Below are positions 46,754 through 57,660 of a stretch of DNA of 64,000 bases, in pieces; position 1 is the stretch's first letter; the number at the start of each line of letters is the position of its first letter. Location of the stretch: NCBI GenBank assembly GCA_021442155.1, contig CM038225.1, positions 79,930,925 to 79,994,924 on the forward strand. Direction: 5' to 3'. Below the pieces are notes generated by a model. The model was not told the origin of the DNA. It did not search any database and was given only the letters and a program-made list of their open reading frames with translations. This stretch comes from Cymbidium sinense (lineage: Eukaryota > Streptophyta > Magnoliopsida > Asparagales > Orchidaceae). The position numbers were made by a program, and so were the translations under genes.

Positions 46754-48437
46754 TGAGTTTCTCCACCCAAATCATTTTTGATGGAGAACTCATTTTCAAA
46801 AATAAGATTCCAACAATCACATTTTCTAAAAGCTCCAATGAGCTTCTTCACCCAATTTATTTTTGATGGAGAACTCATTTTCAAAAATAAGATTCCAACA
46901 ATCACATTTTATAAAAAGCACAAATGAGCTTCTTCACTCAATTCATTTTGGTGAAGACCTCATTTTCAAAAATAAAATTTCAACAATCATGTTTTAAAAG
47001 CACAAAATTTGAAGATAAGTTTATTCATTCAATACAATCAAATGTGTCGAATGGATGTTACATCTTCAAACAAAAAAAAAATTACAACTTTGAAATTCCA
47101 TTAAACACATTCCACATGTGTTAAGTTGGAATTTTTACCTTTTCAAACAAAATCAAAATAATTTTTTAAAGCACATATGAAACCCCTCCATTCAACATAC
47201 TCACCTTTATTCAATGGATGTTTCATTTTGAAACAAAATCAAAATTAAATTTTCCAAAAGAAAATATGAACCTCTCCATTCAATATACCCATACTTATTG
47301 AATGTAACTTTCATTTTCAAACAAAACCAAAATTTTTAGAAGCACATGTGGAACACCTCCATTCAATATAGTCACATTTATTGAATGGATGTTTCATTTT
47401 CAAACAAAATCATTAATAAATTTTTCAAAAGCACATATGAACATCTCCATTCAATATACCCAAATTTATTGAATGAAGATTTCATTTCCAAATAAAATGA
47501 CATCACTTTGAAATCCCACTTAACATATTCCATATATTGTTAAGTTGAGATCTCCTCTTTCAAAAATTAATTTCCATCTCACATACCCAAATTTGTTAAA
47601 TGGAAATCTCTCTTTTCAAAATCAATCAAAAAAAACAAAATTTTTCAAAACATATTTGGAACTTCATTCTAGCATGCCCCATTTGCTAAAGTGAAATCTC
47701 CCTTTTCAAAACAAAAATTTGAAACACCTTTGGAATTTCATTTAGCATACTCAAATTTGCTAAGTGAAATCTTCATTCCACAAAAATTTTCAAAACATAT
47801 TTGGAATTTCATTCTAGCACATCCCATTTGCTAAAATGAAGTCTCCCTTTTCAAAAACAAAATTTTGAAACACATTTGGAATTTCATTTAACATACTCAA
47901 ATTTACTAAGTGAAATCTCCATTCCATAAATCTTTTCAAAACATATTTGGAACTTCATTCTAGCATGCCCTATTTGCTAAAGTGAAGTCTCCCTTTTCAA
48001 AACAAAATTTTAAAACACTTTTGGAATTTCATTTAGCATACTCAAATTTGCTAAGTGAAATCTCCATTCCACAAAAAAATCTCAAAACATATTTAGAATT
48101 TCATTCTAGCACATCCCATTTGCTAAAATGAAGTCTCCCTTTTCAAAAATAAAAATTTGAAACACCTTTGGAATTTCATTTAGCATACTCAAATTTGCTA
48201 AGTGAAATCTCCATTTCAAAACTTTCAAAACAATTGAACTTCATTCTATGCCCATTTGCCAAAATGAAGTCTCCCTCTTTCAAAAAAAAAAAATTTCAAA
48301 ATACATTTGGAACTTCACTTTTAGTATACCATATTTACTAAAGTGAAGTCTCCATCTTTTTCAAAACAAAAATAAGAAACACATTTTAGAATTTCATTTA
48401 GCATACCATATTTGCTAAAGTGAAGTTTCCATCTTTT

Positions 48438-48496
<59 letters not shown>

Positions 48497-49225
48497 TAAT
48501 GAAACAAATTTTGGAATTTCATTTAGCATACCCAAATTTGCTAAGTGAAATCTCCATCCAAAATATATTGGAATTTCATCTTAGCATACCACATTTGCTA
48601 AAGTGAAATCTCCATTTTCCAAAATCCAAAATAAAAAAAAAACACATTAGGATTTCCTTAGCATACCCAAATTTGCTAAGGATCCTACTTTTAAAAAACA
48701 AATCAAAACCAAATGAAACACTTTAGGATATTCTTAGCATACTTAAATTTGCTAAGGATCCTATTTTCAAAAATTTTCCAAAAAAAAAGTCAAAACACAC
48801 TTAGATTTCCTCATTTAGCATACCCAAATTTGCTAAATGAGAAATTCCATTTCTCTTTTCAAATCACAAAAAGATTCACAAAGCAAAACAACCAAAGAAA
48901 AAGAAACAATTATTTTCAAACACCTCACTTAGCATACCCAAATTTGCTAAGTGAGTGAATTCCAAAATATCAAACTAAAATCAAAATCAACTGACCCTTT
49001 ACTTTAACATACTCAAATTCATTAAAGGAAAGGGTCATCAAATCAAAATCTAATTTCAAACATGAACCTATGGAAGCATTTTCTTAAAAAATATTTGAAT
49101 CCATTTTCAACATACCCAAATTTGTTGAAAGTGGATTCCATATTCAAAATTCTTGTTTCCAATTAACTCTCTAAATCTTCTCTAAAACCATTTGAACCCC
49201 ACTTAACACTTCCAAGATGTTCGAT
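46754..49225 (+). repeat. Array of ~30 hairpin-forming inverted repeats in E3 leader
   Basis: Arm families change along the array. First come three GAGTTTCTCCA/TGGAGAACTC-type units (46755..46962), then CATTCAAT/ATTGAATG units (47024..47476), then CATTTAGCA/TGCTAAATG and ACTTAGCA/TGCTAAGT units (47745..48958), TTTCAACA/TGTTGAAA (near 49107) and a CCCACTTAACA unit at 49196. Between about 47643 and 48200 pairs of hairpins repeat as a ~145-base higher-order unit, four times. The loop is usually ATACCCAAATTT or ATACTCAAATTT. Confidence 0.85.
48441..48494. repeat. (TA)27 microsatellite
   Basis: 54 bases of uninterrupted TA between two hairpin units. It is absent from the E1 and E2 leaders, so it arose by expansion inside E3. 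Confidence 0.97.
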
Positions 49226-49282
49226 GTGGGTTCAAATTTTAAATTCAAATTTAGAAATCAACAAAATAAAAATCTGATTATT

Positions 49283-51472
49283 ATGGCTTCTCAGAAGTAT
49301 GTGTTTACCTTCCCTTACGGCGGTCTTGGAATCGCCAACCTTCCCTCGATTACCACATTCATTTGGATGAGGTTTTGAGGGGGCGAGGATTACCTGTGAG
49401 GGAACTCCCCTCACAACTGCTGTGATGGCGTAGAAGCGGTCATTCAGATTTGCCATCAAACTCTGATATCCCTTCATTGAAGAGAAAGGAGGTGACAGTC
49501 TCTATAGCAGTGCCAGTGTCAATGCCAGCATCTATGATAGTGCCAATGTGCCCTGTTGTCTCCCGTGCTGCCCCGGTTAGGGCTAGAACCCACTCATTAG
49601 CACACTCAAAGGGTAAGGCTCCTCTGATCCCAGAGATTGTCGCACCAGCTTTTGAGGTTAGGTCTAGCTCTTACTTCACTCACCCTACAAGGACTCAGAG
49701 GAGGAACAAAAATTGCATGATTTAGTGGTACCATACACGCATCGCCAGGGAGATGGAGGCTACTACATGGTCAGTTGTGGAGGAGTTTCTCACTATGATT
49801 TTCCCGCTGGTTATAGCAAACCCATTTTATCCTTTCTCTGGGTTTAATAGAGCTGATGCTAGGAGGATCCCTACCTCACCTCCACCAATGATTCAGTACC
49901 AGCCCCTAGTTAGCTAGAGGAGGAGGTCGTATGCTGGCCTCCATTTAGTTCTATGCCAGGTTGGCAGAGCTTATGGATGCTCTAAGTCTAGGGCTCAATT
50001 TGACATGAGATCTGTTATCCCCTGCAGTGTGGGAAAACATCTACGATAGGAGAGGTCCAGGGAGGCTCACACTATAATTCATAACACTAGCCAAGAGAGG
50101 CAGAGGTTTGGTCTGCAGTCAGCGACCTCTGCACTCATTGATTTTCCTAATCGGTGTGCTACCTGTGCCGATCACACAGATAGTATTCTGCTTAGTGGGA
50201 TGACCCATCATAGGAGAAGGGTCCCTGTTCCAAGAGAATCGGTGGTGTCTCCACCACACTACTCTACCCCCCGTCCACTGTCACCCATTCATGTCGCAAT
50301 ATCTCCAATTTTTCCAAAGGCCATAAGGGCCACATCCAGGGAGAAGTGGACTCCGTTGGTGATCCAGCTATGGCCAAGGGATACTATTCCATCTACACCA
50401 CCTACTGAGGCGAGGTCGAGCTCTCCTGCTCGACCTTCTGCCCTAGTTATGGTGCAGAAGGAATGGCGACCCCAAAGCATAGTGGTCATCCCTTTACCAA
50501 CACCACCAGTACAGTAAGATCTAAAGATGGTTGTAGCAATTGTAGTGGGAGGAGATGACAGCCCAGTAGCACCCATGATCATAGAACCTCCTAAAAATGT
50601 CACCCCTTTCAGAGTCAATGATAATCAGAAGTGTATATCTTCTAGAGAGTACAATCCTCATAAGATTGATTCTCCAGCAGCAGGGGAGGTCCAGTGCCTC
50701 TCAGTACATGATAGTGATCACACCGATCAGCCAAAGTCATTTACTCCTATTCAGATTGATCATTCTTTTGAGGACATAGTAGCACATTATCTTATGAAAA
50801 AGAAAAAAATTCTAGGATATGATTGGTCTGATGAGGAGAAGGTTAGCTTTGATTCTAACGAAGATAAATTGTTGGAAGACTCAGTAGGGGTGTGCATGGT
50901 AGATACCATTGGATCCCTCCTCAAAGAGCAGCAGGCTATGGAAGGTGTTGAGGCCGACCAGGAAGACACAACCCGCTCGTACCAACACCTCCTAGCATAA
51001 ATAAAGCAAAAGGATGAAAAGATAGATATGATGGAGAGGCAGCTTGAGAAATTATTAGCAATAGTCTCAATACTTCAGAAATAAGCACCAGTAGTTCATC
51101 CTACCATAACTCACACTAGTTAGCCAAAGTTAGTGCATGTCTTGAACCCAGCCAAGAGCTTACCTCTCGTCGAGCAAGGTAGCACTAGAATGTATAGGAA
51201 GGTAGTGGAAAGTACCTCTATATAAGAAAAAGATATAAAGAACATGGTTGAACAGTAGTTGAAGGAAGTGTTGGCTCAAGCCTGGGGAGGATCATCAGTT
51301 CCAAAGCGATAGGTTCCTTCAAGAGTTTTGATGGTAGTGGAAACCCGAGGCAGCACTTTACCCATTTCAGAGCTAGTTGTTGCAACGCCAATGGCAGTGA
51401 CACTTTGTTTTTCTGCCTCTTCATTAGTAGCTTAGGAGGATAGGTTTTGACTGGTACGCTGAACTTCTTAAT
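49283..51472 (+). pseudogene. gag N-terminal region of E3, interrupted by a LINE
   Basis: Starts ATG 49283 with MASQKYVFTF; codon 4 (CAG, 49292) is intact, unlike E1. After early frameshifts the readable parts are a Pro/Val-rich segment (49450..49725), a basic stretch near 49920, a long open segment with KEWRPQSIVV (50200..50517), an acidic part (50527..51000, with HYLMKKKKILGYDWSDEE) and a helical QLEKLLAIVSILQ (about 51035..51080). The last 200 bases align with E2 29505..29235, so the gag sequence is genuine up to ~51472, where the LINE begins. Function beyond Gag assembly is not identifiable. Confidence 0.65.
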
Positions 51473-52229
51473 AGAGAGGGAGTCCAATAGAAACTTGAAT
51501 TATGGAGGTTAACTTTAGAGTCTCAAGGTTTTCGTTTAAGTAGATCTAAAATTGAATATATGGAGTGTAATTTTAGTTGTAGAAGTTTTAGTGATAGTGT
51601 TGTGACTTTAGGTGATCAAGTCATTAATAAGAATGAATGATTCAGATATTTAGGCTCTATTATTCAAAATGATGGTGAAATAGATGGAGATGTTATTAGT
51701 AGAATTCAAGTTGGATGGTTGAAGTGGAGGAATACATCTGGCCTATTATGTGATAGAAAAGTTCCACTTAAACTTAAGGGAAAATTTTATAAGATGGTGG
51801 TAAGACGCAATGACTTATGGTGTATAATGTTAGAAAAAATAAGACTAAGTTAAGTGTTACAGAGATGAGGATGCTCGGTGGATGAGTGGCTTTACCCTTA
51901 GAGATAGAATGTAAAATGAGTATGTTCGAGAAAAAGTTGGAGTAGCTCCAGTGGTAGATAAGATTAGGGAGAGTCACCTTAGATGGTTTGGCCACATAAA
52001 GCTTACATCTACCATTAGGAGAGTAGATGCATTAGATTTGCCTTATGTTAAGAAAGGTAGAGGTAGACCTATAAAGACTTGGTTAAGATGTATAAAAAAT
52101 GATCTTAGTATACTTGAATTAAATGAGAATTTGACACATAATAGGACACAATGCAGATGAAGGATTCATGTAGCCAACCCCACCTAGTGGGATTAAGGCT
52201 TGTTGTTGTTGTTGTTGTTGTTGTTGTTG
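51473..52229 (+). mobile_element. 5'-truncated RTE-type LINE fragment with (TTG)10 tail
   Basis: The translation gives the C-terminal part of a non-LTR reverse transcriptase: [53 protein letters not shown] and, after frameshifts, IRESHLRWFGHIK and KKGRGRPIKTWLR (51951..52090). It ends GGATTAAGGC followed by ten TTG units (52200..52229), the tail typical of plant RTE LINEs. Only ~757 bp remain, the 3' end of a full element. E2, which lacks it, shows that gag resumes at GAGCAACTC (52230) and that about 26 bases of target were lost; no target-site duplication is visible. Stops make it dead. Confidence 0.9.
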
Positions 52230-53990
52230 AGCAACTCTTTATCAAGAGATTTGTTGGAGCTCAACAAAGGGTCATTGTGGGCAATCTCGTTGTAGCACAA
52301 TAATACCCAGGTGAGTCCCTTGTTGACTACATTCTTAGATAGCATAACCTGAGTATGAAATGTGAGCCGCAGCTGTCTAAACATCATGCCACTGAGATTC
52401 TTCTAAAGAATATCCATGGCCCGGTCACCTTCATGCTTAAGGGCTTCACTATCAAAACTTTTGAGAAGTTAATCAACAAGGCGACTAGTCTATAAGGAGA
52501 GGTCAAACATTTGCCTTTTCAAGACCAGTTGCTTAAGCCCAAGCTACAGAAGGTCTATGAGAAGAAGCTGAGAACAGTGACAATGATAGTTAAGCAACCG
52601 GTTAGAGATGTAGACCACGACCTCGGCGACCTTCTACCACCTCTACCATCAGCGAGCTAACTACCACAGTAGCCTCCATAGCTAGCACCATCGCCTCAGC
52701 CACATTAGCAGCAGTAGTAATACACATATTTGTCGCCAGGTAGCTATGGTCCACCTACTCTTTTAGATGAGCTTAACAAACCTTATTTATTTAAGAGAGA
52801 GGTAATCAGGAAGATTTTCAAGAACCTCTTAAAGAAGCCTGATTTTTAGCTACCCGAACCTAGGAGACCTGAGGAAGTAGGCAAAAGCCATGATCTTAAC
52901 TTTTTCCCCTACCACCGTATATTAGGTCATATTTTAGAAAATTGCTTCACCTTCAAGGACTGGCTTGAACATAGCTTCAAGACTGGTGCTATAGTTATCC
53001 CGAAGGAATACCTTGTGGAATAACCATCCAGTTCCATTAAGGTAATCCTTGGGGATACTTGTGATCTCTCCAAAACTAAAGAAGGTTGGGATATCTCCTT
53101 ATCCAAAACCTCTAAAAAGATTGTTCAGAAGATCAAGAAACTTTCCTTGTTGATGCCTGAGTCAGCTCAAACATCCAACATCAAGGATGGTTTGCAAGTT
53201 GCTATTGCCAACTTAAGGAAAGGAAGAGCTCAGTAGCGGCAACAGCGGCTGCCCAGGATAGTCAAGTGCAACCATCTATTAGCCCGTCTACCATTATAGT
53301 TACAACATCAATGACTTCTTCTAATTCAACAAGCTCTTCTTTTTCTACTAGTAGAACTCTTGTATTGGCAGATAAGGGCACCAAATCCCTTACTCCTCTT
53401 ACTTTACTTTTCTTCTACTTTGTACCTCTTATCAAATCTAAGAAATTGAAGAATAAAATTAGCTTGAATTAAATCTATGTCACTTTTGATGGGTTGTTTA
53501 CTTCTATTCCTAATGATAACTCTTCAAGTCAAAATAACTATAACAATTATGATCTCCTCTTTATTGTCGACTTTTACTCTACACTACAGTTCACCTTGAG
53601 ATAGACTTGAAATCATCCGATTTTGACGGTCCCATAGGAGAAGCTATAGGTGAGCCTGACGTGCAAGTAGAATCTTCCATTACCCTACCACAAGAGATCA
53701 CCGAAGTCAACCTCCGTAGTGGCAAGGTTCTACCTTCTAGGGCAGCACCTCAAGATAGAGGGAAATAGGTCATTGGTACAGAGGATCAAGAAGCCCCTCC
53801 ACAGAATGCTCCATCATTGGATATGCTTGTGGAGGATTAGCCCAAGGTGGACTACAATGTCCTTTCTCACCTAAGAAAGTTATCATCTAAGTTAAGCATA
53901 TAGCATCCCTTGCCTTATCCAAAGAGATGAGGGAGTCATTAATCAAGGCCCTCCTTGATCATGAGATATCTTGCAAGTCATTATGAGGAG
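52230..53990 (+). pseudogene. gag capsid, zinc knuckle and C-terminal region of E3
   Basis: After the LINE: EQLFIKRFVGAQQR (52230..52272), YPGESL near 52305, VTFMLKGFTIKTFEKLINK (about 52427..52485), a KLRTVTM segment, a Gln/Pro-rich part (52620..52740), IFKNLLKKPDF (near 52815), and a knuckle reading xPYH..GH..C (about 52903..52940) whose first Cys is Phe. The Ser/Thr-rich spacer (53266..53472) and EVNLRSGKVLP (near 53706) follow. Stops are frequent, for example 53467 and 53766. Confidence 0.75.
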
Positions 53991-54520
53991 GCACATTACA
54001 CAAAAGAAGCTCAGGGGATCACCTTCATAGATGAAGATCTTCTTCTAGGGGACATGAAGCAAAATCGTCCCCTTTATATCACAGTTTACATGGGGGCAAA
54101 TTCAGACTTGCTATAGTTCTCATCGATCCAGGTGCATCGGTGAATATTATGAGTCTAAGACTCTTGCCTATTTGAGGATCGACATCTCCACACTCCGAGG
54201 AGATCAGATGATGTTGAGAGGATTCAATGAACAAGGCGAGAGGGCTTTAGGTTTCATAGTGTTACCCTGGGAGATAAGAGACTGGAAGACTGAAGCCAAG
54301 TTTTACATAATTGATTAGAATACTTTGTTCACTTCTTTGCTCGGTAGGCCTTGGATACATCAGAAAAAGATTATTTCATCCTCCCTCCATCAGTGCATCA
54401 AGTTCAGAAAGGATGGGATTGAATACCTTGTCAATGGTGATAAAAAAGCCATTTTTAGATAGAGAGATTAAGATTTATGAGGATGCGACCTACTATCTTC
54501 CTCAAAACACCCTTTCTCAT
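53991..54520 (+). pseudogene. Retropepsin (protease) of E3, broken
   Basis: Contains ITFIDEDLLLGDMKQNRPLY (54020..54080), the active-site segment LIDPGASVNIMSL (near 54124..54162), MLRGFNEQGERALGF (near 54212) and the LLGRPWIHQ block (near 54338). Frameshifts separate the first two parts. The triad is Asp-Pro-Gly, as in E2. An ORF at 54311..54637 reads a different frame and is not the protease. Confidence 0.8.
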
Positions 54521-54960
54521 GAACTTGGACAAAACTCAAATTCAAAAGAAAAAGAAAATGAAGAAAAAGAAAGAGTAATAAAAAAAAGAAAAATGAAAAT
54601 CCAAGTGAACAAGAAAGGGGAATTGAAGAAGAAATAGAGCCGCATATCACATTCTACCCACAATCCATTCCATCATATGGACATGTGGGTAGGATGACTC
54701 AACCTCCACCAGGTAGAGACAGAGGCAGAAATAGAGGCAGTTTTAGAGGTGGAAGACCCCTTGGTTAGCCATCAGCCAACAGGGGTTATGTTCTAGTTCG
54801 TAGGAGTACCCTTACATTCACATAGACTTGGAATCAAGCTTAGAGGATGAGTCTCATGTGATTAGCATACCAGCCAACCCCTCTCAATGGGTTTCATTGA
54901 AGGTGACTTTCGATCCAGATAGAAACGAAGACCAGGCCTTCAAAAAAAGCAAAGTATTTG
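54521..54960 (+). pseudogene. Lys/Glu tract and RGG-rich linker of E3
   Basis: The purine tract (54540..54630) codes Lys/Glu runs. Then come TFYPQSIPSYGHVGRMTQPP (near 54650..54710), GRDRGRNRGSFRGGRP (near 54712..54760) and an acidic Glu/Asp/Ser segment. Order and position match E1 (11290..11700) and E2 (26455..26865). Confidence 0.65.
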
Positions 54961-55023
54961 AATAAGGTTTATGTGAGACTATTAGACAGCAACTGCGAAC
55001 CTTAGCTCTAACCTCACTTTCAT

Positions 55024-55690
55024 CTCAAAGAGTTGAAGGTTTAGTAGTTAAGGAAGCCCCTAAGTCTTCCAAAGATATGAAGCCAAAGAGATTCTTTTTG
55101 GGATCATCATCCTCGAGTCTTGAAGTTGATGTAGAACTTGAGGAGGATTCATTTAAAGAAGTAATGGAATTACTACTTGACTTTTACTCGCCTTGTGTTC
55201 ATAATCTTATACAGAACGGTTTGGTTCCTCATACATGGTCCAGGGCACAGGTCAGAGTATTTTGAGAAGCTATGGAACAATACAGGAAAAGAAGCACAAT
55301 CAAGAGTAGGACTAGGATTTAGTACAGTGGGTCCGATCGATCATGACGATTACTGCTTAGTTGTTACCAATCATTTGGAGTCTGATAGGTTCTTTTCACA
55401 CAACCCCAACTCTTATGAGAATGTGTGTTTAGAAATCTTAGATGATCTAGATGATCTCCAAATCAAGGATGCACCTCAAGAATTTGAAGAGGAGATTCAT
55501 TCAACAAAAGACAAGCTTAAAGAAATCAACCTTGGGATAGAAGAAAATCCACGCCCTACATACATCAATTCATTACTGAATGAAGAAGAAACCAATGACT
55601 TAGTTAAGCTATTGACTGAGTTTAAAGAATGCTTCGCATGGAGTTACGAAGAAATGCCGGGATTATCTCTTAATGTAGCAGTCCACTAGC
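55024..55690 (+). pseudogene. Pre-RT linker of E3
   Basis: VVKEAPKSSKDM (about 55044..55080), FFLGSSSSSLE, then after a frameshift near 55250 the open frame 55177..55689 with HRSEYFEKLWNNTGKEA, LVVTNHLESDRFFSH, KLKEINLGIEENPRP and ECFAWSYEEMPGL. It ends at TAG 55687..55689. In related polyproteins this region leads directly into RT. Confidence 0.8.
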
Positions 55691-56266
55691 TAGCAATAGA
55701 TCCTAATGCTACCCCTATCAAGCAAGCTCCTAGAAGCATGCGATTAGAAATCAAACAACAGGTCATTTTTGAAGTCAAGAAATTGATCGATGCTGGTTTC
55801 ATCAGGGAAAAATATACCCTACTTTGTTAACCAGTGTCATACCAGTTAAGAAGAGGAATGACCAAATTCACATTTGTGTCGATTTCAGGGACTTAAACAA
55901 GGCATGTCCTAAGGATGAGGTTCCTATTCCTATACTAGAATTAATGGTGGACATCACCTCATCTCATGCAATATTTTCTTCCATGGTTGGATCATCTGGC
56001 TACAACTAAATCAAGATGTCTTCTGAATATGTAAGAAACACTACTTTTCAAACCCCGACCAAAATCTTTGTTATAAGGTCATGCCTTTCGGCCTTAAAAA
56101 TGCTGGTGTTACATACCAATGGGCCATGACTTAGATCTTTAATGAACTCATCCATCATCAGGTTCAGTGTTATGTTGATGATCTAATAGTCAAAAGCAGA
56201 GAAAAGGAAGACCATCTCTTTGACTTGAGAGTAGTTTTTTAACGGTTAAGAGAATATAACCTCAAA
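55691..56266 (+). pseudogene. Reverse transcriptase of E3, full-length but broken
   Basis: Motifs in order: IKQAPRSM (near 55719), EVKKLIDAGFIRE (55770..55810), ICVDFRDLNKACPKDEVPIP (55872..55931), FSSMVGSSGYN (55977..56009), CLSAL/GLKNAG region near 56085, and the catalytic YVDD (56171..56182) followed by LIVKSR. Length and motif spacing are those of a complete Ty3/gypsy RT. A frameshift near 55820 and stops after SGYN and before the connection domain inactivate it. This ~1.03 kb of RT and RNase H is exactly what E1 lacks. Confidence 0.85.
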
Positions 56267-57049
56267 ATGAATCCCTTAAAGTGTGCATTCAGAGTAGCTT
56301 CAAAAAAATTTCTTGGGTTTATTGTCCGACACTGGGGAATAGAGATAGATCTTGAAAAGATCAAAGCTATCTTAGAAATGCTGCCTCCTAAAAGCTTAAC
56401 TCAACTCAGATCATTCCAAAGATGGTTGACATATCTGAGATGCTTTATCTCCAACCCATCGGGGAGATGCAAGCCATTTTCAGCACTTGTCAAAAAGGAT
56501 GTTAAGTTCAAATGGGATGACAAGTGCTAGCATGCCTTTGAAGACATCAAACAGTATTTGGTGAAGCCACCAGTTCTAGTAGCCCCTATCTCGAGCAGGC
56601 CACTCATTCTCTACACTACTGCATTGGATAACTCTCTCGGTGCTCTATTATCATAAGCCATTGATGAAGGGAAGGAGAGCACTCTCTATAACCTCAGCTG
56701 ACGTCTGATTCCTACTGAAGTGATTTATCCACCTATTAAGAAACATTTCTTAGCTTTGATCTTTGCTTCCCAAAAGCTACAACACTATTTGCTTTCTCAT
56801 AAGGTGAACTTGATCTCCAGAACCAATCCACTGCAGTATCTCATGACACAGCCAATGATATATGGATGGTTGGCATGATGGTTCATGATCATCTCATAGT
56901 TTGATATCACATTCGTACCCCTCCGTGCAATAAAAGGACAAGCACTAGCAGATTTCTTAGCAGCACACCCACTTCTTGCTGATTCTCAGCTTAGTGATGA
57001 TCTCCCCGATGAACAAATCATGAACTTAGGGGAGGCCAGCGATCGCCGA
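56267..57049 (+). pseudogene. RT connection and RNase H of E3
   Basis: An open frame from MNPLKCAFRVASKKFLGFIV (56267) to a TAG at 56528..56530 carries the connection domain. After it come readable fragments of AFEDIKQYL, the RNase H Asp-containing ILYTTALDNSLGALL (near 56610..56650), PPIKKHFLALIFASQKL (near 56732..56780), FVPLRAIKGQALADFLAAHP (near 56913..56970) and LPDEQIMNLGE. It matches E2 up to ADFLA, the point where E1 cut E2. Confidence 0.8.
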
Positions 57050-57660
57050 TGAGAGATGTATTTTCATGGTGCAGCTTCTTTTACAAAGGGGAAGCACCAC
57101 GATCTATTCTCCTAGGAAAGGCAGGGGTAGGAATAGTTCTTCTAACTCCAGACTGTGATGCGATGAGATTCTCATACTATCTATCCAACCCCTGTACCAA
57201 CAATGAAGCTGAGTATGAAGCTTTGATTATCGATCTGGAGTTAGCCATCACAGTCAGTGTCAAGAGCATCAACATCTTTGGGTATTCTTAGTTGGTCATT
57301 AATCAAATTTCTGAGTCCTACAAGATTCTCAAGGCCAAGCTTCATCATTACCACGAGTATACCATGAAGCTGTTGGCCCAAATTCTCGAAGTCAGCATCT
57401 ACAAGGTTCCCTAAGTAGAGAACGTAGTAGCAGATGCTTTGGCCAAACTTGTCACGGAGCTGGAATGTCTGGTGGATGAGTCTATTTCAATAAGGGTCCA
57501 AAATAGACAAGTCCTATCCCTTATTAACGCTAAACTCATTGAGAGATTTTCTTTTGAAGGGTAGGTTGCCATTGTTAAAATGCATAAGGAGTTGGATTGG
57601 GGGCAACCATTCATAGACTATTTGAACACTGGAAAACTATCTCAAGAAAAGTCACAAGCC
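57050..57660 (+). pseudogene. Second RNase H of E3, catalytic residues lost, plus linker
   Basis: Begins MYFHGAASF (57056..57082). The first catalytic Asp, intact in E1, is His (CAT, 57065..57067). NNEAEYEAL keeps its Glu (near 57207). The third site reads GYS (TAT, 57283..57285) instead of DS and is followed by a stop. VADALAK keeps the last Asp (near 57430). Two of four metal ligands are lost, so activity is excluded even without the stops. The linker to integrase (VRVQNRQVLSLI to LDWGQPFIDYLNTGKLS) follows to ~57660. Confidence 0.82.

Larger units (their letters stand above)
46273..49282 (+). other. Leader (5' untranslated region) of E3
   Basis: At 3.0 kb this is the longest leader of the three. 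The first 430 bases match E1 and E2; the rest is hairpin array with a (TA)27 microsatellite. No ORF is conserved with the other leaders. It ends at ATG 49283. Confidence 0.75.
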
